64,000 bases of DNA from Siderastrea siderea (lineage: Eukaryota > Cnidaria > Anthozoa > Scleractinia > Rhizangiidae). This document shows, one piece after another, positions 12,357 through 23,444 of the stretch; the first letter of the stretch is position 1; each line of letters opens with the position of its first letter. Location: positions 10,840,579 through 10,904,578 of the forward strand of contig OZ034971.1 of assembly GCA_964030785.1 (NCBI GenBank). The letters are read 5' to 3'. The notes under the pieces were generated by a model. That model was given only the letters and a program-made list of their open reading frames with translations. It was not told where the DNA came from and made no database searches. Made by a program: the position numbers and the translations under genes.

Positions 12357-12405
12357 TATCGTCATCATCATCGTTATCATCACCGTCATCATCTTGTTTA
12401 TTTAT
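12191..12405. repeat. (ATC)n microsatellite
   Basis: About 200 bases of ATC trinucleotides with TTATC and CGTC interruptions. It produces isoleucine-only and methionine-only open frames on the two strands, which are not genes. Confidence 0.95.
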
Positions 12406-12779
12406 TCATGTAAATAACCCCTAAAAATTATGAAATTCTTGAAGCACTTTGGCCCCAAAAGAAGATGGTTTTGGTTAAATTTTTAAGAGGTGCAAGTATT
12501 ATTTTCTTCCTTCACTGAAGCGCAATTTTACGTACAGTCCCTCAATCTTCCCTTTCTTAATTCTACTCGTCTTTCTTCACGCCAGGTAGATGTCAAAAAT
12601 GGAATGGGAATTGCAACAGAGACGTGAACGGCTACACATGCAGTACATCTGAGTTTATTTAAAGAGGTGAGATCTGACAAAGGCTTCATAGATCCATATC
12701 AGGGTTTGTTCTGATTCGTGCATGATGTAATTATTTGGGAGAAGAGTGGTATTTAGTTGAGAGCGGAAAATAATACACG

Positions 12780-13400
12780 TTTTCTTTGGCTTTTCTTTAC
12801 TGTGCTCTGTGATTGGCTAAACAAACTCGCGCCACTTTCTCAGCCAATCAGAAGTAAAAACAAAAAATTGCGTATGATTCTGTGACGCACGAGTTTTCCC
12901 GCGCTTGACACAAGTTACATGTATTTGCTTCGAGTTCTGATTGGTTCATTGTGTGTTGTTTGTCGAGAGTCATTAGTTTGACACTCAATAGAAAACGGCT
13001 CTGTGGTAAAACTAGATACCTGTGGCAATATTTGTGATGTTATCTGTAGACAATGTGATGTTATTTTGGACAAGATCCCAGATTCCAGACTATCGAGATT
13101 CAAATAAGAGTTACTAACGTATCATAAGAGCAGTTTTCGAATGAGTGTGCTGAACCTAAACCAAAGTTTTTACTTGGACCAATAACAACAGTAATAAAAC
13201 ACATGAACCATTTAGAAATCGAAGAAAATACAAGCAATTAGCATTAAGCGGGGGAAATCGCATGCTAGCAAGTCACGATTGCTTTTGGTTTTACGATTGA
13301 TCGGATAAGAAAGTTGTGCGATCTTTTTCAACCAATCAGAGAACATAGTAAAGCAAAACCAAAGCAAGCACAACCTTACTTTCAACATCCAATGATTGAA
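12780..13400. repeat. Dispersed repeat rich in CCAAT / ATTGG motifs
   Basis: Several copies of GATTGGTT- or CCAATCAGA-type motifs occur in both orientations. A partly inverted pair (GATTGCTTTTGGTTTTAC near 13,280 and GTAAAGCAAAACCAAAGC near 13,350) suggests a decayed MITE. No gene is seen. Confidence 0.35.
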
Positions 13401-13572
13401 AACTGATCGGTTTGAGGTTATAAAGGGTATTTAGCTCTATAATTAAAGGATGTCACAAGAAATGTGAAGTCACTCAACTATTCCCCCTCCCCCCTCCCCA
13501 CTGTCATTTGGCTTATGATTCATTACAGTGTGAACAAGTCCCAGTGGCTTTGAAAAAAGAATGTAGCTTTAA

Positions 13573-13824
13573 AGGGCCTGGGATCCGTTTCTCGAAAGTC
13601 CCGGTAACCTTTCGAGCCCGAAGTTACATTTTAAAATCAAAATATATAGAATAGTGGCGTAGCTTTTAGCTCGCAACCCTGCTCAACTTGTTTCGTCAAC
13701 TTCAATTTTAATGCCTAGTTTTAAAAGCCAACAAAATTCTGAATCTTTAAGGTAACCCTTGCGCTCATAAAATAGCTTTCCGGGCCCGAAAAGTTACCGG
13801 GACTTTCGAGAAACAGGCCCCTGG
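13573..13824. mobile_element. ~250 bp MITE, probable TTAA target
   Basis: The left arm contains GTTTCTCGAAAGTCCCGGTA and the right arm contains its inverse, followed by diverged tips. TTAA occurs immediately outside both ends (13,569-13,572 and 13,825-13,828). Arms are about 50 bases. Non-autonomous. Confidence 0.65.
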
Positions 13825-13839
13825 TTAAGCTGTTCAGAA

Positions 13840-14387
13840 TAATTAATTAATTAAACACTTTTATAGCGCTCACATCCACTAGTTCGTGGCGCTTTACAAC
13901 AATATTAAAATTAATAATTTTAAATAATAAATATATAAAAATAGAAATAAGAAGATACGAAACATTAAACTCTAATAATAAATTAAACCATTGTTAATAA
14001 ATTTCCTAAAAAGGTAGGTCTTTAATTGTTTTTTTTTTTTTAAATAGAAACACTGTTCGATTTGCGAATGTCTAAGGGAATACTATTCCACAGTCTAGGG
14101 GCACATATGGAAAATGCCCTGTCGCCATATGTTTAAGTGTTGGATTTCTGTTGCAAAAGAAGTTCTAAGGAATTTGAACGAAGTGTCCTGGAAAGATTCT
14201 GGTACTGAGGTAATTCGACCAAATACCGAGGGCCAAGTCCATTTAGAGCTTTAAAAACCAGCAAAAGTAACTTGAACACAACACGGTAGGAAATCGCAAG
14301 CCAATGAAGTTTTACCAGAAGTGGACTTATAGGATCAAACTTACGAGCACCAGTTACAGAACGAGCTGCCATGTTCTGTAGCAACAA
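13840..14387 (-). pseudogene. CR1/L2-like LINE reverse transcriptase, 3' end remnant
   Basis: On the minus strand, 14,387-14,133 encodes the typical C-terminal region of a non-LTR retrotransposon polymerase: MAARSVTGARKFDPISPLL, then LHWLAISYRVVFKLLLLVFK and ALNGLGPRYL. After a small break the same region continues as TYGDRAFSICAPRLWNSIPL near 14,110-14,050, then ends in stops and an A-run. The 3' tail has the customary GTAAAGCGCCACGAACTAG and ends in an ATTA-rich tract at 13,840. The copy is 5'-truncated and frameshifted, so it is dead. Confidence 0.85.
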
Positions 14388-14736
14388 TAATAATAAGCAA
14401 GAATTTTGAGTCCAGTTTCATGGCTTGAAGATGTTGATTCCTATAAATTAGTTCACCCTACAGCTGAATATTTCTCATCTAAGATACATCTTGAAATTAC
14501 AGAATCAGTTCTTCATATTTTTACAAATGGCTCTTAGCTTCGGGGCCGAAAACTTCGGGGATTTCTAGAAACGTACCGCTGGCCTCTAGAAGGAACCCAG
14601 AAACTATAAGTGTTGGTTTCCCACTCCCCCCCCCCCCCCTCCCCATTCTCCCACCCCGAAAAAAAAACGAGAATGGAGCATCTTACTTTGGGGTGCCTGT
14701 TACTCATTCCTTTCTTCCCTGTACCTCCAGCCACAC

Positions 14737-14737
<1 letters not shown>

Positions 14738-14773
<36 letters not shown>
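14738..14773. repeat. (GTT)n microsatellite
   Basis: Twelve consecutive GTT units. Simple repeat. Confidence 0.95.
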
Positions 14774-14775
<2 letters not shown>

Positions 14776-15511
14776 ATTGAAATAGGTGGAGACCTTACTT
14801 AGCATGTCGTAACATCATTCCTTCCTCTCTTTAGGTAAATGTCAGGGACAGGATGGGAAAACCAACTAGAAAGCCACATTCAACATGTCATCTTTGAAAG
14901 CGGGTATCCTACATGTGAGCGTTATCATTTTACTTCCGTTTTAATTTGGTGGGTGTATTGTCTACTCCTACCCGGAACGGGCTTTTGGGAACAGGAAACC
15001 AGGGGTGTAACGAAAGTCCCCGCCTCCGTTACGCCCAATGTTAAAGTTATGAGAATGAAACCTAGAAGGTAAAAAGTACAAGTTTCGTTTGGAGTCTACC
15101 ACTAAGAATGCTGCATCGCACAACCTTTTGAAAATACGTCATGATTTTCGGACACTTTCCAATTGGATTCGCTACATCAATTTCCTTCAGGAAACAGCAA
15201 AACTAGCTCAGAATTATTAAAAACTAATTAAAGAGTGTCAAAATGATTAAAAATGTAACAGGAGGTTACAGCTGTAAAGGTTGTTTAGTCAAAGAAAACG
15301 GAAAATTCAGAATATTGATAAAACGAAGCTTCCTGTTCAAAATATGGTCGGCATGAAAGTATTAAAATTCATCACCATAGACATAGCAAATCAAATTGCT
15401 GAAAGATCCTTTCAAGTCAGAAAATATACGCTTTTGCGGATTAATACACTGATGGCATTATTTAACTCTTGACATTTCATGGATGATAATCGAGGAAGAG
15501 TATGGTGCAAA

Positions 15512-15598
15512 ATGGCGGAAGAGAAGAAGGTCGAATGGCCAGAATGGGATAGAAAGATCATAAGAAAGCTGATCCTTTTATCACATTAGAATGTCATG
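15512..15598 (+). CDS. Possible short start exon (very tentative)
   Basis: An ATG in a good animal context (AAAATGGCGG) opens a highly charged short frame, MAEEKKVEWPEWDRK, which ends after 25-odd codons. No donor in it fits the phase of the next candidate exon at 15,680, so the link is not established. Reported because the start context is strong and the next two candidates lie within 0.7 kb on the same strand. Confidence 0.2.
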
Positions 15599-15679
15599 TG
15601 TCAAATGTTGTCTCTGAAAATAATCTGTTTCATGTTTTGATGTGATTCCATTTTATTGATAATTGTTTTACTTCCGCAG

Positions 15680-15761
15680 GACACGGTGAGGAAGCTTTAG
15701 ATGTCAGAATCAATTCAAGCAAGAAAGAATTAAATCAAAAGTACACTGAGGACTCAGCAAG
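15680..15761 (+). CDS. Candidate internal exon
   Basis: An 82-base segment is framed by a good acceptor (TTTTACTTCCGCAG) and a consensus donor (CAAG/GTAGAG). Only one frame is open. It enters with two bases and reads HGEEALDVRINSSKKELNQ before leaving in phase 2. The composition is charged and hydrophilic. No family is recognised. Confidence 0.35.
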
Positions 15762-16198
15762 GTAGAGAAAATAATTTTCCATACGGAGAAAAGCAAAGAG
15801 GTTACCATGAATGTCTGCAGGATGGCTACACTTTTTAGAGGAAAAGCTGTAGACGCAGCTGTGCATGTGTACCTATAGCACAAGCACTTGTAAACTGCAA
15901 AACAATTCTTCTCTTTTTTTCTTAAAATTCGTTGAGAAAGGCACAAATCGACAAGAACTACGAGCACACAAGAAGCAGGGCAACACGGAAAAAAGACCAT
16001 GGATTCTCTCGCGGAAAACACCATGCGAAATATTTACTGTTTGGAAGTCTAAGGCATTCTGGTTAAGAGAGGTTTTTATAGCGAAACAGTCTAAAGTGTA
16101 AAGGGGCAATTTATTTTCACATGTAGCCGATTTGCAGGCATTGATGGTAATTTTCCTTCATTTGTTCATTAAACTAGTTCATTTGTTATTACTTACAG

Positions 16199-16303
16199 TG
16201 CAACGACCGATACAACGAACTTCATGATTTAAATCCATCTGACGAAGACAATTTTAGGAAGCATGGCAATCTTTTGTCGGACGCGAACGACGATCATAAT
16301 TAA
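16199..16303 (+). CDS. Candidate terminal exon
   Basis: After a T-rich acceptor (TTGTTATTACTTACAG) a phase-0 frame runs 34 codons to TAA: CNDRYNELHDLNPSDEDNF then an acidic tail. It could be the last exon of a small gene with the 15,680 exon. The phases of the two (2 and 0) do not join directly, so at least one exon is missing or the model is wrong. Confidence 0.3.
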   Translation, partial: CNDRYNELHDLNPSDEDNFRKHGNLLSDANDDHN

Positions 16304-17260
16304 CCGGCTTATGATATGACTCCTGGGTTCAAACCATTCACAGTTCTGTTGCCAGAGTTTTGACGATTTCGAGATTTCAGTGAGAAAATGGACCATTTTC
16401 GTTACGACATCACACGCGCCAAGGTTTCTGGTAATTGTCAGTGGTAGAAATTGCGATGAGCGTGACAATTGCGATGAGCAAACAATGAGCTAACGGAAGA
16501 AGTCGTTTTCGACCTTTCCCTTTTCGGAGAAAGCCCAAACAATTTACAAACTAAACAGCTGAATCTTCGGTTGACTTGTTGAGTAGCTTTCATGCAAGTA
16601 GCAATCGAGTTCTACCTTTTGAAAGATGCTAGATTAACTGAAATAACTTAGCTTACACGGAAGTAAACTTTTTACAGTATTTGCCAGCAACCATAAGACT
16701 TATCAAACGTAAGGTTAAATAAAATAAGTGATTGCTGTAGTCCTTACTAAACGGTTTGTAGAAACTTGAGTTCCGTTTGTTGTGTTGAACTAATATTCTG
16801 GAAATAGCTTGCCTGTTGTGGGCTTAATTTTAAAGCAAGGCCAAGAGCCTCTACTAGGCCTGTCAATCTAAGTTTGTTGGTGGACGAAAATAGGTTAAAC
16901 TATTGTTGCTTGCATCTAGAAACACATTGAAATTCTTCGTTTATGCCGGTTTTTGAATTTTTTACTAGACATTGACAATATTTTTCTTCGTTTAGATCAA
17001 AGATAACTACAAATGCTGGTAAAATGCTAAAATCTGCGTTGTTTTCGTGATCTTACTTATCGACAGATCGTTTTAGGACAGGTATTAGTTAAAAGTGCAT
17101 GGTCATTTCACTGGGCCAATCATGTCGCTTGGCAGTAGCGTCTTTACTGCAACTACCAAAAATCTTTGCGCGTGTGACGTCGTACCGAAAATGGCCCATT
17201 GATGAAACGAGACGTTTGCAATAGGCTGTAAACCCAGGAGTCATATCGTGAGTCTTTAAA
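16229..17260. repeat. Pair of ~110 bp inverted repeats about 0.75 kb apart
   Basis: 16,310-16,430 read on the minus strand matches 17,150-17,255 on the plus strand. Shared tracts are GCGTGTGA-GTCGTA-CGAAAATGG and AACCCAGGAGTCATATC. The pair may be the arms of an old foldback element. The intervening 700 bases hold no gene I can support. Confidence 0.5.
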
Positions 17261-17865
17261 GTATGTTCGTCCGGGTGAGTGTAGTTCTAAGAAGGACTGT
17301 TTGCGCTGACATGACTGACGTTTGGACAACCCGAGCGACAGACAGGAAGCAGTATATAAGATCAAATGCTGCACTGCCAGGCCGTTTATATTGGTGAGAC
17401 CGGAAATTATTTGAACACACGACTGACTGAACATAAACGAGCGACGAGAAATGGTGATATCAACAATCACATTGCTGAACAGCATTTAGAAACTAACCAC
17501 AGAATGACTCCGAAAGCTGGTTTACTAACTTGCAGCAAACACCACTGAACCGTTGCCAACAACCACCTGCACCTTACAAACGACTTCTTGACGATAACAA
17601 CAAGACTGGCAAACAATAGACAAAACAACTAATTTTCCTAACAATGGACCAACGGACTTTTGACTAACAATTAAAAGACGGGTGACATCGCGAGTTCGTC
17701 GACTAATCAGGACAACGACCAGAGACTTATAACGTCTACTGATGATTCACAATTCACTTAACTCTGATGATGACTCCCGCTCAGGTTGTCGAAACGTCAG
17801 TCAATTTCACCAAACAGTCCTTCTCAGGGCTACACTCACCCGGACGATCATGCTTCATCGATTTA
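17225..17865 (+). pseudogene. Penelope-like element remnant with GIY-YIG endonuclease segment
   Basis: Bases 17,366-17,545 encode the Penelope-type GIY-YIG core AVYIGETGNYLNTRLTEHKR and then ATRNGDINNHIAEQHLETNH. Shortly after, in another frame, 17,546-17,620 gives LNRCQQPPAPYKRLLDDN and a stop, which is the usual C-terminus. The intervening part is deleted, so the protein is broken and has no reverse transcriptase. The flanks at 17,260-17,335 and 17,755-17,850 are inverted copies containing GTCCGGGTGAGTGTAG or its complement, matching the terminal repeat structure of these retroelements. Confidence 0.85.
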
Positions 17866-17928
17866 TGATACTAAAGTTAAAACAAAACTGATTTTTAATT
17901 TTTGCTTTTTTATATTAGCTTATTTATT

Positions 17929-18540
17929 TGTTGTCAGCTGAAATAGCCAATTGAGAGTTCTCAAAAAGATACTTTTTTAAAAGTAAAGACTTAAAAGTCA
18001 AGATATTACTGATGTTTTACAAAAATATTATGTGGTCTAAATGTCTGTTGTCATTCGAAATTAAGAATAATTGCGAGTTTCCAATGAGGCGAAGACGTCA
18101 TTAAAAAAAATATTAGCCTGTTCATTGTCCGTTTTGTGTAATTTTGGCTAATTGCAAATTTTCAGAAAGATAGCAAAGTCAAGACATTTCTAACTTAAAA
18201 TATTATGAAGCCTGTTTCTGTGTTGTCGTTGAAATTAAGGGGAATTACTAGTTTCCAGCCAAAGCCTCATTCTTAATAAAAAAAAGAAACAGCCGGTTTG
18301 TTGTCAGTTCAGTGAAATTTTGACCGATTGCGAGTGTTCAGTTTAAGATACTTATTTAAATCAAGACATCATTTCTAAGTAAAAATGTTACGCTAATATG
18401 ATCCTATTTGTGAGCTGAATTTGGACCTATTGTGAATTTCGATTCACTAGTCAACTAGTCAGATACTAAAGTGACGACGTTCAATTTCGTAGTTAAAAGT
18501 TATTTAGACCATTGCCTGTTTTCAGTTCAGTTCAAAAAAG
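17929..18540. repeat. Degenerate tandem repeat, unit roughly 90-120 bp
   Basis: Phrases like CTGTTTGTTGTCAGTT, GAAATTTTGACC, ATTGCGAGTTTCC and AAGTCAAGACAT recur in the same order about six times (starts near 17,929, 18,047, 18,120, 18,212, 18,296, 18,403). The period was estimated by eye. The phrase TTTTCAGTTT keeps appearing up to about 20,000, so the array may once have been longer. Confidence 0.4.
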
Positions 18541-21500
18541 AAATTTTCCCCGTTTGGCAGTTAAAAGTAATTGGATTTTTCAGTTGAGACACAATTCCTA
18601 GTGTATTCCCAGTGATATACCAGATGTCAGATTTCAGTTAAGACAACAACAACAACATCTTTTTTACATTTCCCAACGCCCTACCTTGCACCACAAGTAT
18701 AACACTTGATCTTGATCGAGGTACAAGGATTGGAAAAGAAGTAAGATTACCTTACTTTATACGATACCAGCTGCAAAAGTGTGAGAAGCGAGCGTGGATT
18801 ATGTAGAGTTTAAGTCATGTATTAAGTTAATTAAGCCCTAGTCAGCCGTTTTAGAAAGGTTTTAAACTTCACATGCGATATATTTCATTAAAATTTCAAA
18901 ATAAAAATTGGGCCTTTCACGAATCCATTTTCAGCAGTGTAAGTTTGCAGCAAGTTATTTCAGGCTTGATAATTATTCAAGTAACTAAAAGAATCGCGAA
19001 ACACGATGTGCAGGCTCAATTTGAATGTCAGGGTTAGGAAGAATTTTTGCAATTTTTACAAATTCTCAGCAAATTGGAGTATTCTGCGCTTTGTCAGTTT
19101 GCATTTTCTTTATGGGTTTCAGTCAGATTTTTACTTTAAAGTTTGGTCGTCTCGTGCAGTTTTCAGTTTTTTAAGGGGCACGACATGGTTTTCTCCATTA
19201 AAATATATCAGTTTTCTTTTGTTTCTTTCTAGTTTACATGTAAACATTGAACTGTTTGTGAGAATTCAAAAAGTCAGAGGCAGGTTCAGCCACGATTTCC
19301 CGAGTACCTTAGGTTCCTTGCCAATTTTTAGTTACATTTTGGGCTGCTGTGAGTTTTCAACAAGAGGCGATTCATGCTCCGCAGCACGCAGGATTTCGTA
19401 GTTTTCTGTTTTACTTTAGCCTGTTTAGATTTCGCAATGAAAATCTGACAGTTTCAGGCGGATCGAATTTGAGGATCTCTTTTCATTTTCACTATTTTAG
19501 TCAGTCTATAGTGAGACACGATTAAAGTGAAATCTTTAGCTATTTGTCAGTTTTTAATCAGTGACAAATTTGAATTTTGTTTCCTGTCTATATGTTGGCT
19601 TTTTCCAGTTTTTAGTGAGGTTTTAAGGTTGACAATTTTTGGTACAATTTGGTACAATTTTTGGTACAAAGCTGGCTCGGTGTAAGCGGAAACTGTGAAA
19701 CTCACGGACGATGTAAACAAGAGAAACAAAACATTTTAAACAATGGCGTACAGCAAAACAGTAGGTTACTAAACAAAGAATCTTGCCAGGTTCGTACAAT
19801 TTGAAATTCAAATAGTTAAGCTATTTGATGGTTTTAGTTTAAATTCTGACTTTTTCATTTCGTTTACAGTAAGAATTTTAAAGGCTATGCGATTTCTTAG
19901 CAAAACGAACAGGCCATTCACAAGTTTCCCAGTTTTCAGTAGCGAATGTTGATGCAAAATTTCTCAGTGAAAGGTTTACAGCTATATCATTACTTTAAAT
20001 TTTAACCGTTTAACGTAGTTTTCATTGCCTTGGCTTTTGTCAACAAACGTGTCAGTTTTATCTGCGTTGCACTGTACCAAAAGCAAGGGCAAATTTACTC
20101 AGTACTTAATTTGCTTCCAACTGTAGCATGCTACATTTCAGCTCGCAAAATGCTTAAATCGTACACAATTAATGACTTTACATTGTTTACGGCTACGATT
20201 TTCGTGAGGTTATCCAAAGAGCAGTTTTCAAAGCACTAGAACATGTATGCAGCAGTTGTAAGCAAGTCGTACCATACTTTACTGCATTTCTATTTTTTCC
20301 GAGAATGTTCTGAAAAGGCGTGGAGGTGACCTGGCAAAATCATTTCAGTCTAGAAGTTGGCTATTTCAGGAACACTTTATTTTATCTGCCCACCATTTAT
20401 TTAAGCTTTTTAACACAAATTGCAATCGTTCTTTCAAATGTTTATTGCATTTAACTGTAGGCAAATTCTTTGTCTTGACTGTTACCATGGTAGCCGCCGT
20501 TCAATCGCCTCCAATTTTCCCGCCAAAAGACTTAGAAAAAATGCGTGCGTTTAAAATGCGCATGCGCCATTTTTTTTTTACTTTGTTGGTATTCCAAATA
20601 GTTAACATCCGTTTTTTAATTTTTCAATAATCTTTTATTCAATGGCCTGTATTTAAACTAATTAATAAATAATTAGAGTTAGAGTCAACAACAATAAAAG
20701 AGTTCAAACAGTTGTTTCAATTTCATTGTCTTCTTTATTCTCTCTCTCTAAATGTCTTATTTATCTTTACACTGTTTTTCAATAAGTTAATTAGTTAAGT
20801 AAAACTCATTTAACTAATAAAAAGGTGTGACAAAATTTTCTTCCTATATATACTGTCTTTTGGCGGGAAAATTTGAAACAATTTGCACAGCGTTTCCCCT
20901 GAAAAATGTTTTTGACAAAAATTCAACGGGACACTCTTTGAAAATTTTTGGATCGCAAAAAATTTTCAGAGTATCCTCAACAAATTTAAACTCGCCAAAA
21001 GACACGCATACACCATCTCGTGCAACAGAAACGAACATATCAACTGATTCTTGCACGAAATGTTCTACTCATGGAGGGTATGAAAAGAAACATTGCAAGC
21101 TATGAAATCTTTATGTGAAAACTTTTGTGCACAGAAATAACGTACTCTGTAAGTTTTGGATAAACAAAACTCAAGATAAACGTTTCTCGTTATTAGTGTT
21201 CATATTCTCGATTGTTCTTTCACTTTTAGGTTGTTCATAGCTTGCAATGTAACTTAGAATAACAAGGCTTTTTCTGACGGTCCAGTTATTGTAGCACAGG
21301 AAAAAAATTGTGTGACCTAAGAATTTTGTTTTCTAACCAAAAATAGCGAGCATTTCCTTTAGTTTGGAGCAATCGGTGAAATTTAGTAGGTAATAGCAGA
21401 TAATTGGCTCCATGTTCTTTCTGGTGCTAAACGTACTCGGTGAAGTTTAACTAGGTAACTTTAATCTATAATATTTCATCCTGTGCTACATATCGATTGC

Positions 21501-21811
21501 CAGCAGAAAAAGTCTTTTCCTCCAACGCAATAACTATAATTACACGTAAGAGCTTGTAAAACCCAATGTCTGGTCCTCGAAAAAAACCCACTTAATTAAA
21601 TGTTTTAAGCCTTGCTCCTAAAAACGCGTTTTTTTATCGAATGAAAATTTCTATTTCTATTCCTAGGTTTACAGACCATATTTAAAAACACTTGAACGTT
21701 GCAAATTAAATGAAAACTCGGGGTTTTTTTTTCGGATTATTTGATGGACACATGCAACGAAAAGGGTTTCTTCGACAGGAAAATAAACTGCGATTTCGAC
21801 AACTGTTATAC
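18541..21811. other. Gene-free AT-rich stretch
   Basis: No open frame here has a recognisable domain. At 20,490-20,575 there is a small GC-richer patch with CCATGGTAGCCGCCG and the palindrome ATGCGCATGCGCCATTTTT. It resembles NRF1 and YY1 sites of a TATA-less promoter, but I cannot tie it to an exon. Confidence 0.4.
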
Positions 21812-22078
21812 ACCTATTTCAAGTAAGGTTGCTTCAGTGATGCATGGTCCTTGTTTCATAGACCGCAAAGCATCATGTTTGCTATAAATACATGATGTAT
21901 TGCTCATATTTTTCGCTAAAGGCACTCCAGGAGAAAATCAAATAAAAAAAACATACATTCGCTCTTACTTTAGGACTAATAGCTAGAGAAAAGCAGCCAT
22001 AGATTAACGATTATGATGCTTTGCAGTCTATGAAACATGCATCACTGAAGCAACCTCTTTTCAGATAGGTATACTCGC
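21812..22078. mobile_element. ~265 bp inverted-repeat MITE
   Basis: Arms pair over about 60 bases. AGGTTGCTTCAGTGATGCAT near 21,836 matches the inverse at 22,035-22,055, and both continue into TTTCATAGAC-GCAAAGCATCAT. Outer parts (ACCTAT-T-AAG) also pair. No clear target duplication. Confidence 0.65.
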
Positions 22079-23440
22079 AGATGAGTTCGTCTCAACTTCC
22101 TCGTTGTGTGAAATTAGATAGCCGCCGTCACAAACAGGATTTCCCAACCTTTTACGTGGACATAGAAATTGTATTAAAACGAAAAGTCAATGCCAAATCC
22201 TTTCTAAACTTATACGTCTTGTGATCTTGTATTTTGTTTTGTTTTTTTTTTCTGCATTTTTGGGTTTAAATCAGTTACCTTTTTGCAAACACCTGATACA
22301 AAAGAGTTGTCCATTTATAATTAAACCAAGTTGCAAGTTTCACCGCAGTGTTTATGGACACATGATCATGAATGCAAAAAAATTTTAAAACACAATGATA
22401 ACAACTGAAGACATTATTGCATGTCATTATCGTTTTGGAGCAAAACATGCTGACTAATTAGTTGTTTTGTTTCAAAATCAGTACGATTTCGTGGAAATTT
22501 TTCTAACAATTTAAAATGCTAACAATAAACAGGATGAGTGTGCAACAAATACTTCTTGGTTTATTTGGTACGAATTGTTTTAGAATCTTCACGTTACTGT
22601 GATAAACAATACAGTGGCAAATGATTTCTGACATTTTAAATCGCTACTATAAAGGAAAACAATTGTGTAAAAAAGATGCAGTTTAACCTCTGTTACTTTG
22701 TCTCAATATCTTGAAGTTTGTTGGATGAATAATAGTGACAAGGTATATTGTTTTTTGTTGCTTTGATGATTAAAAACTTGAAACGGCAACCAAGACAAGT
22801 ACAGCTGGGTAACAAAAAAGTGATTTAGTGTCTGCTAAGCCTTTTTTGTCTTTTTCTTTTTCAAAATCTTGGACTTTGTTGAATTTGAAATCTAAGAACG
22901 AGCCGACGACAACTGTTCTGCAAAACACTGAAAAAGGTCCAACTGAATCGTCCGTTTTGGCAATAATAAAAGCTGCCTGGCTTATATTGTGATCTGTATA
23001 ACTGGTCAGACACATAAATCGCCTTTAGTACCAACGTCTCTCTAAACCAGACATCAGGGTTTTATAAACTAAACTCAAGAAGACAAGAGAACAAAAGCAC
23101 TTTTCTTCAAGATTCGTTTCCTTATTAATAACCGTTCTATCCAATTATTTCAAAATACGAAAGCGAAGAAATTTTTAGCCAAATTTGTGATCTCCAAGAG
23201 TCTTTAATGGATTTAATAACTTAGATCCAAACGTAAAGGATGCCTTTACTCTCTTGTCAACTCAGGGAAATTAATCAGTTGATGTGGCGATTGCGTGGAC
23301 ATTTTTAAGAGGGCACTGACAGTCTATATCATATCCGTAAACGCAAAATTCAGTGTAAATTACTTGCTCGAAGCCATTTTATGGTTAATCGTTTTAACTC
23401 CAGTTTTAGACAAATTTCTTGTCATTTAGAATGTTTTTAA
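22079..23440. other. Gene-free stretch
   Basis: I see only AT-rich non-coding sequence, with a T-run at 22,236-22,251. No repeats above background or coding signatures. Confidence 0.4.
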
Positions 23441-23444
23441 CTTT

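Noticed and set aside
12151..12417. Isoleucine- and methionine-rich open frames
   Set aside because: They are translations of an (ATC)n microsatellite on the two strands.
19006..19401. 131-codon phenylalanine-rich open frame
   Set aside because: Composition follows the local T-rich sequence; no domain or homologue pattern.
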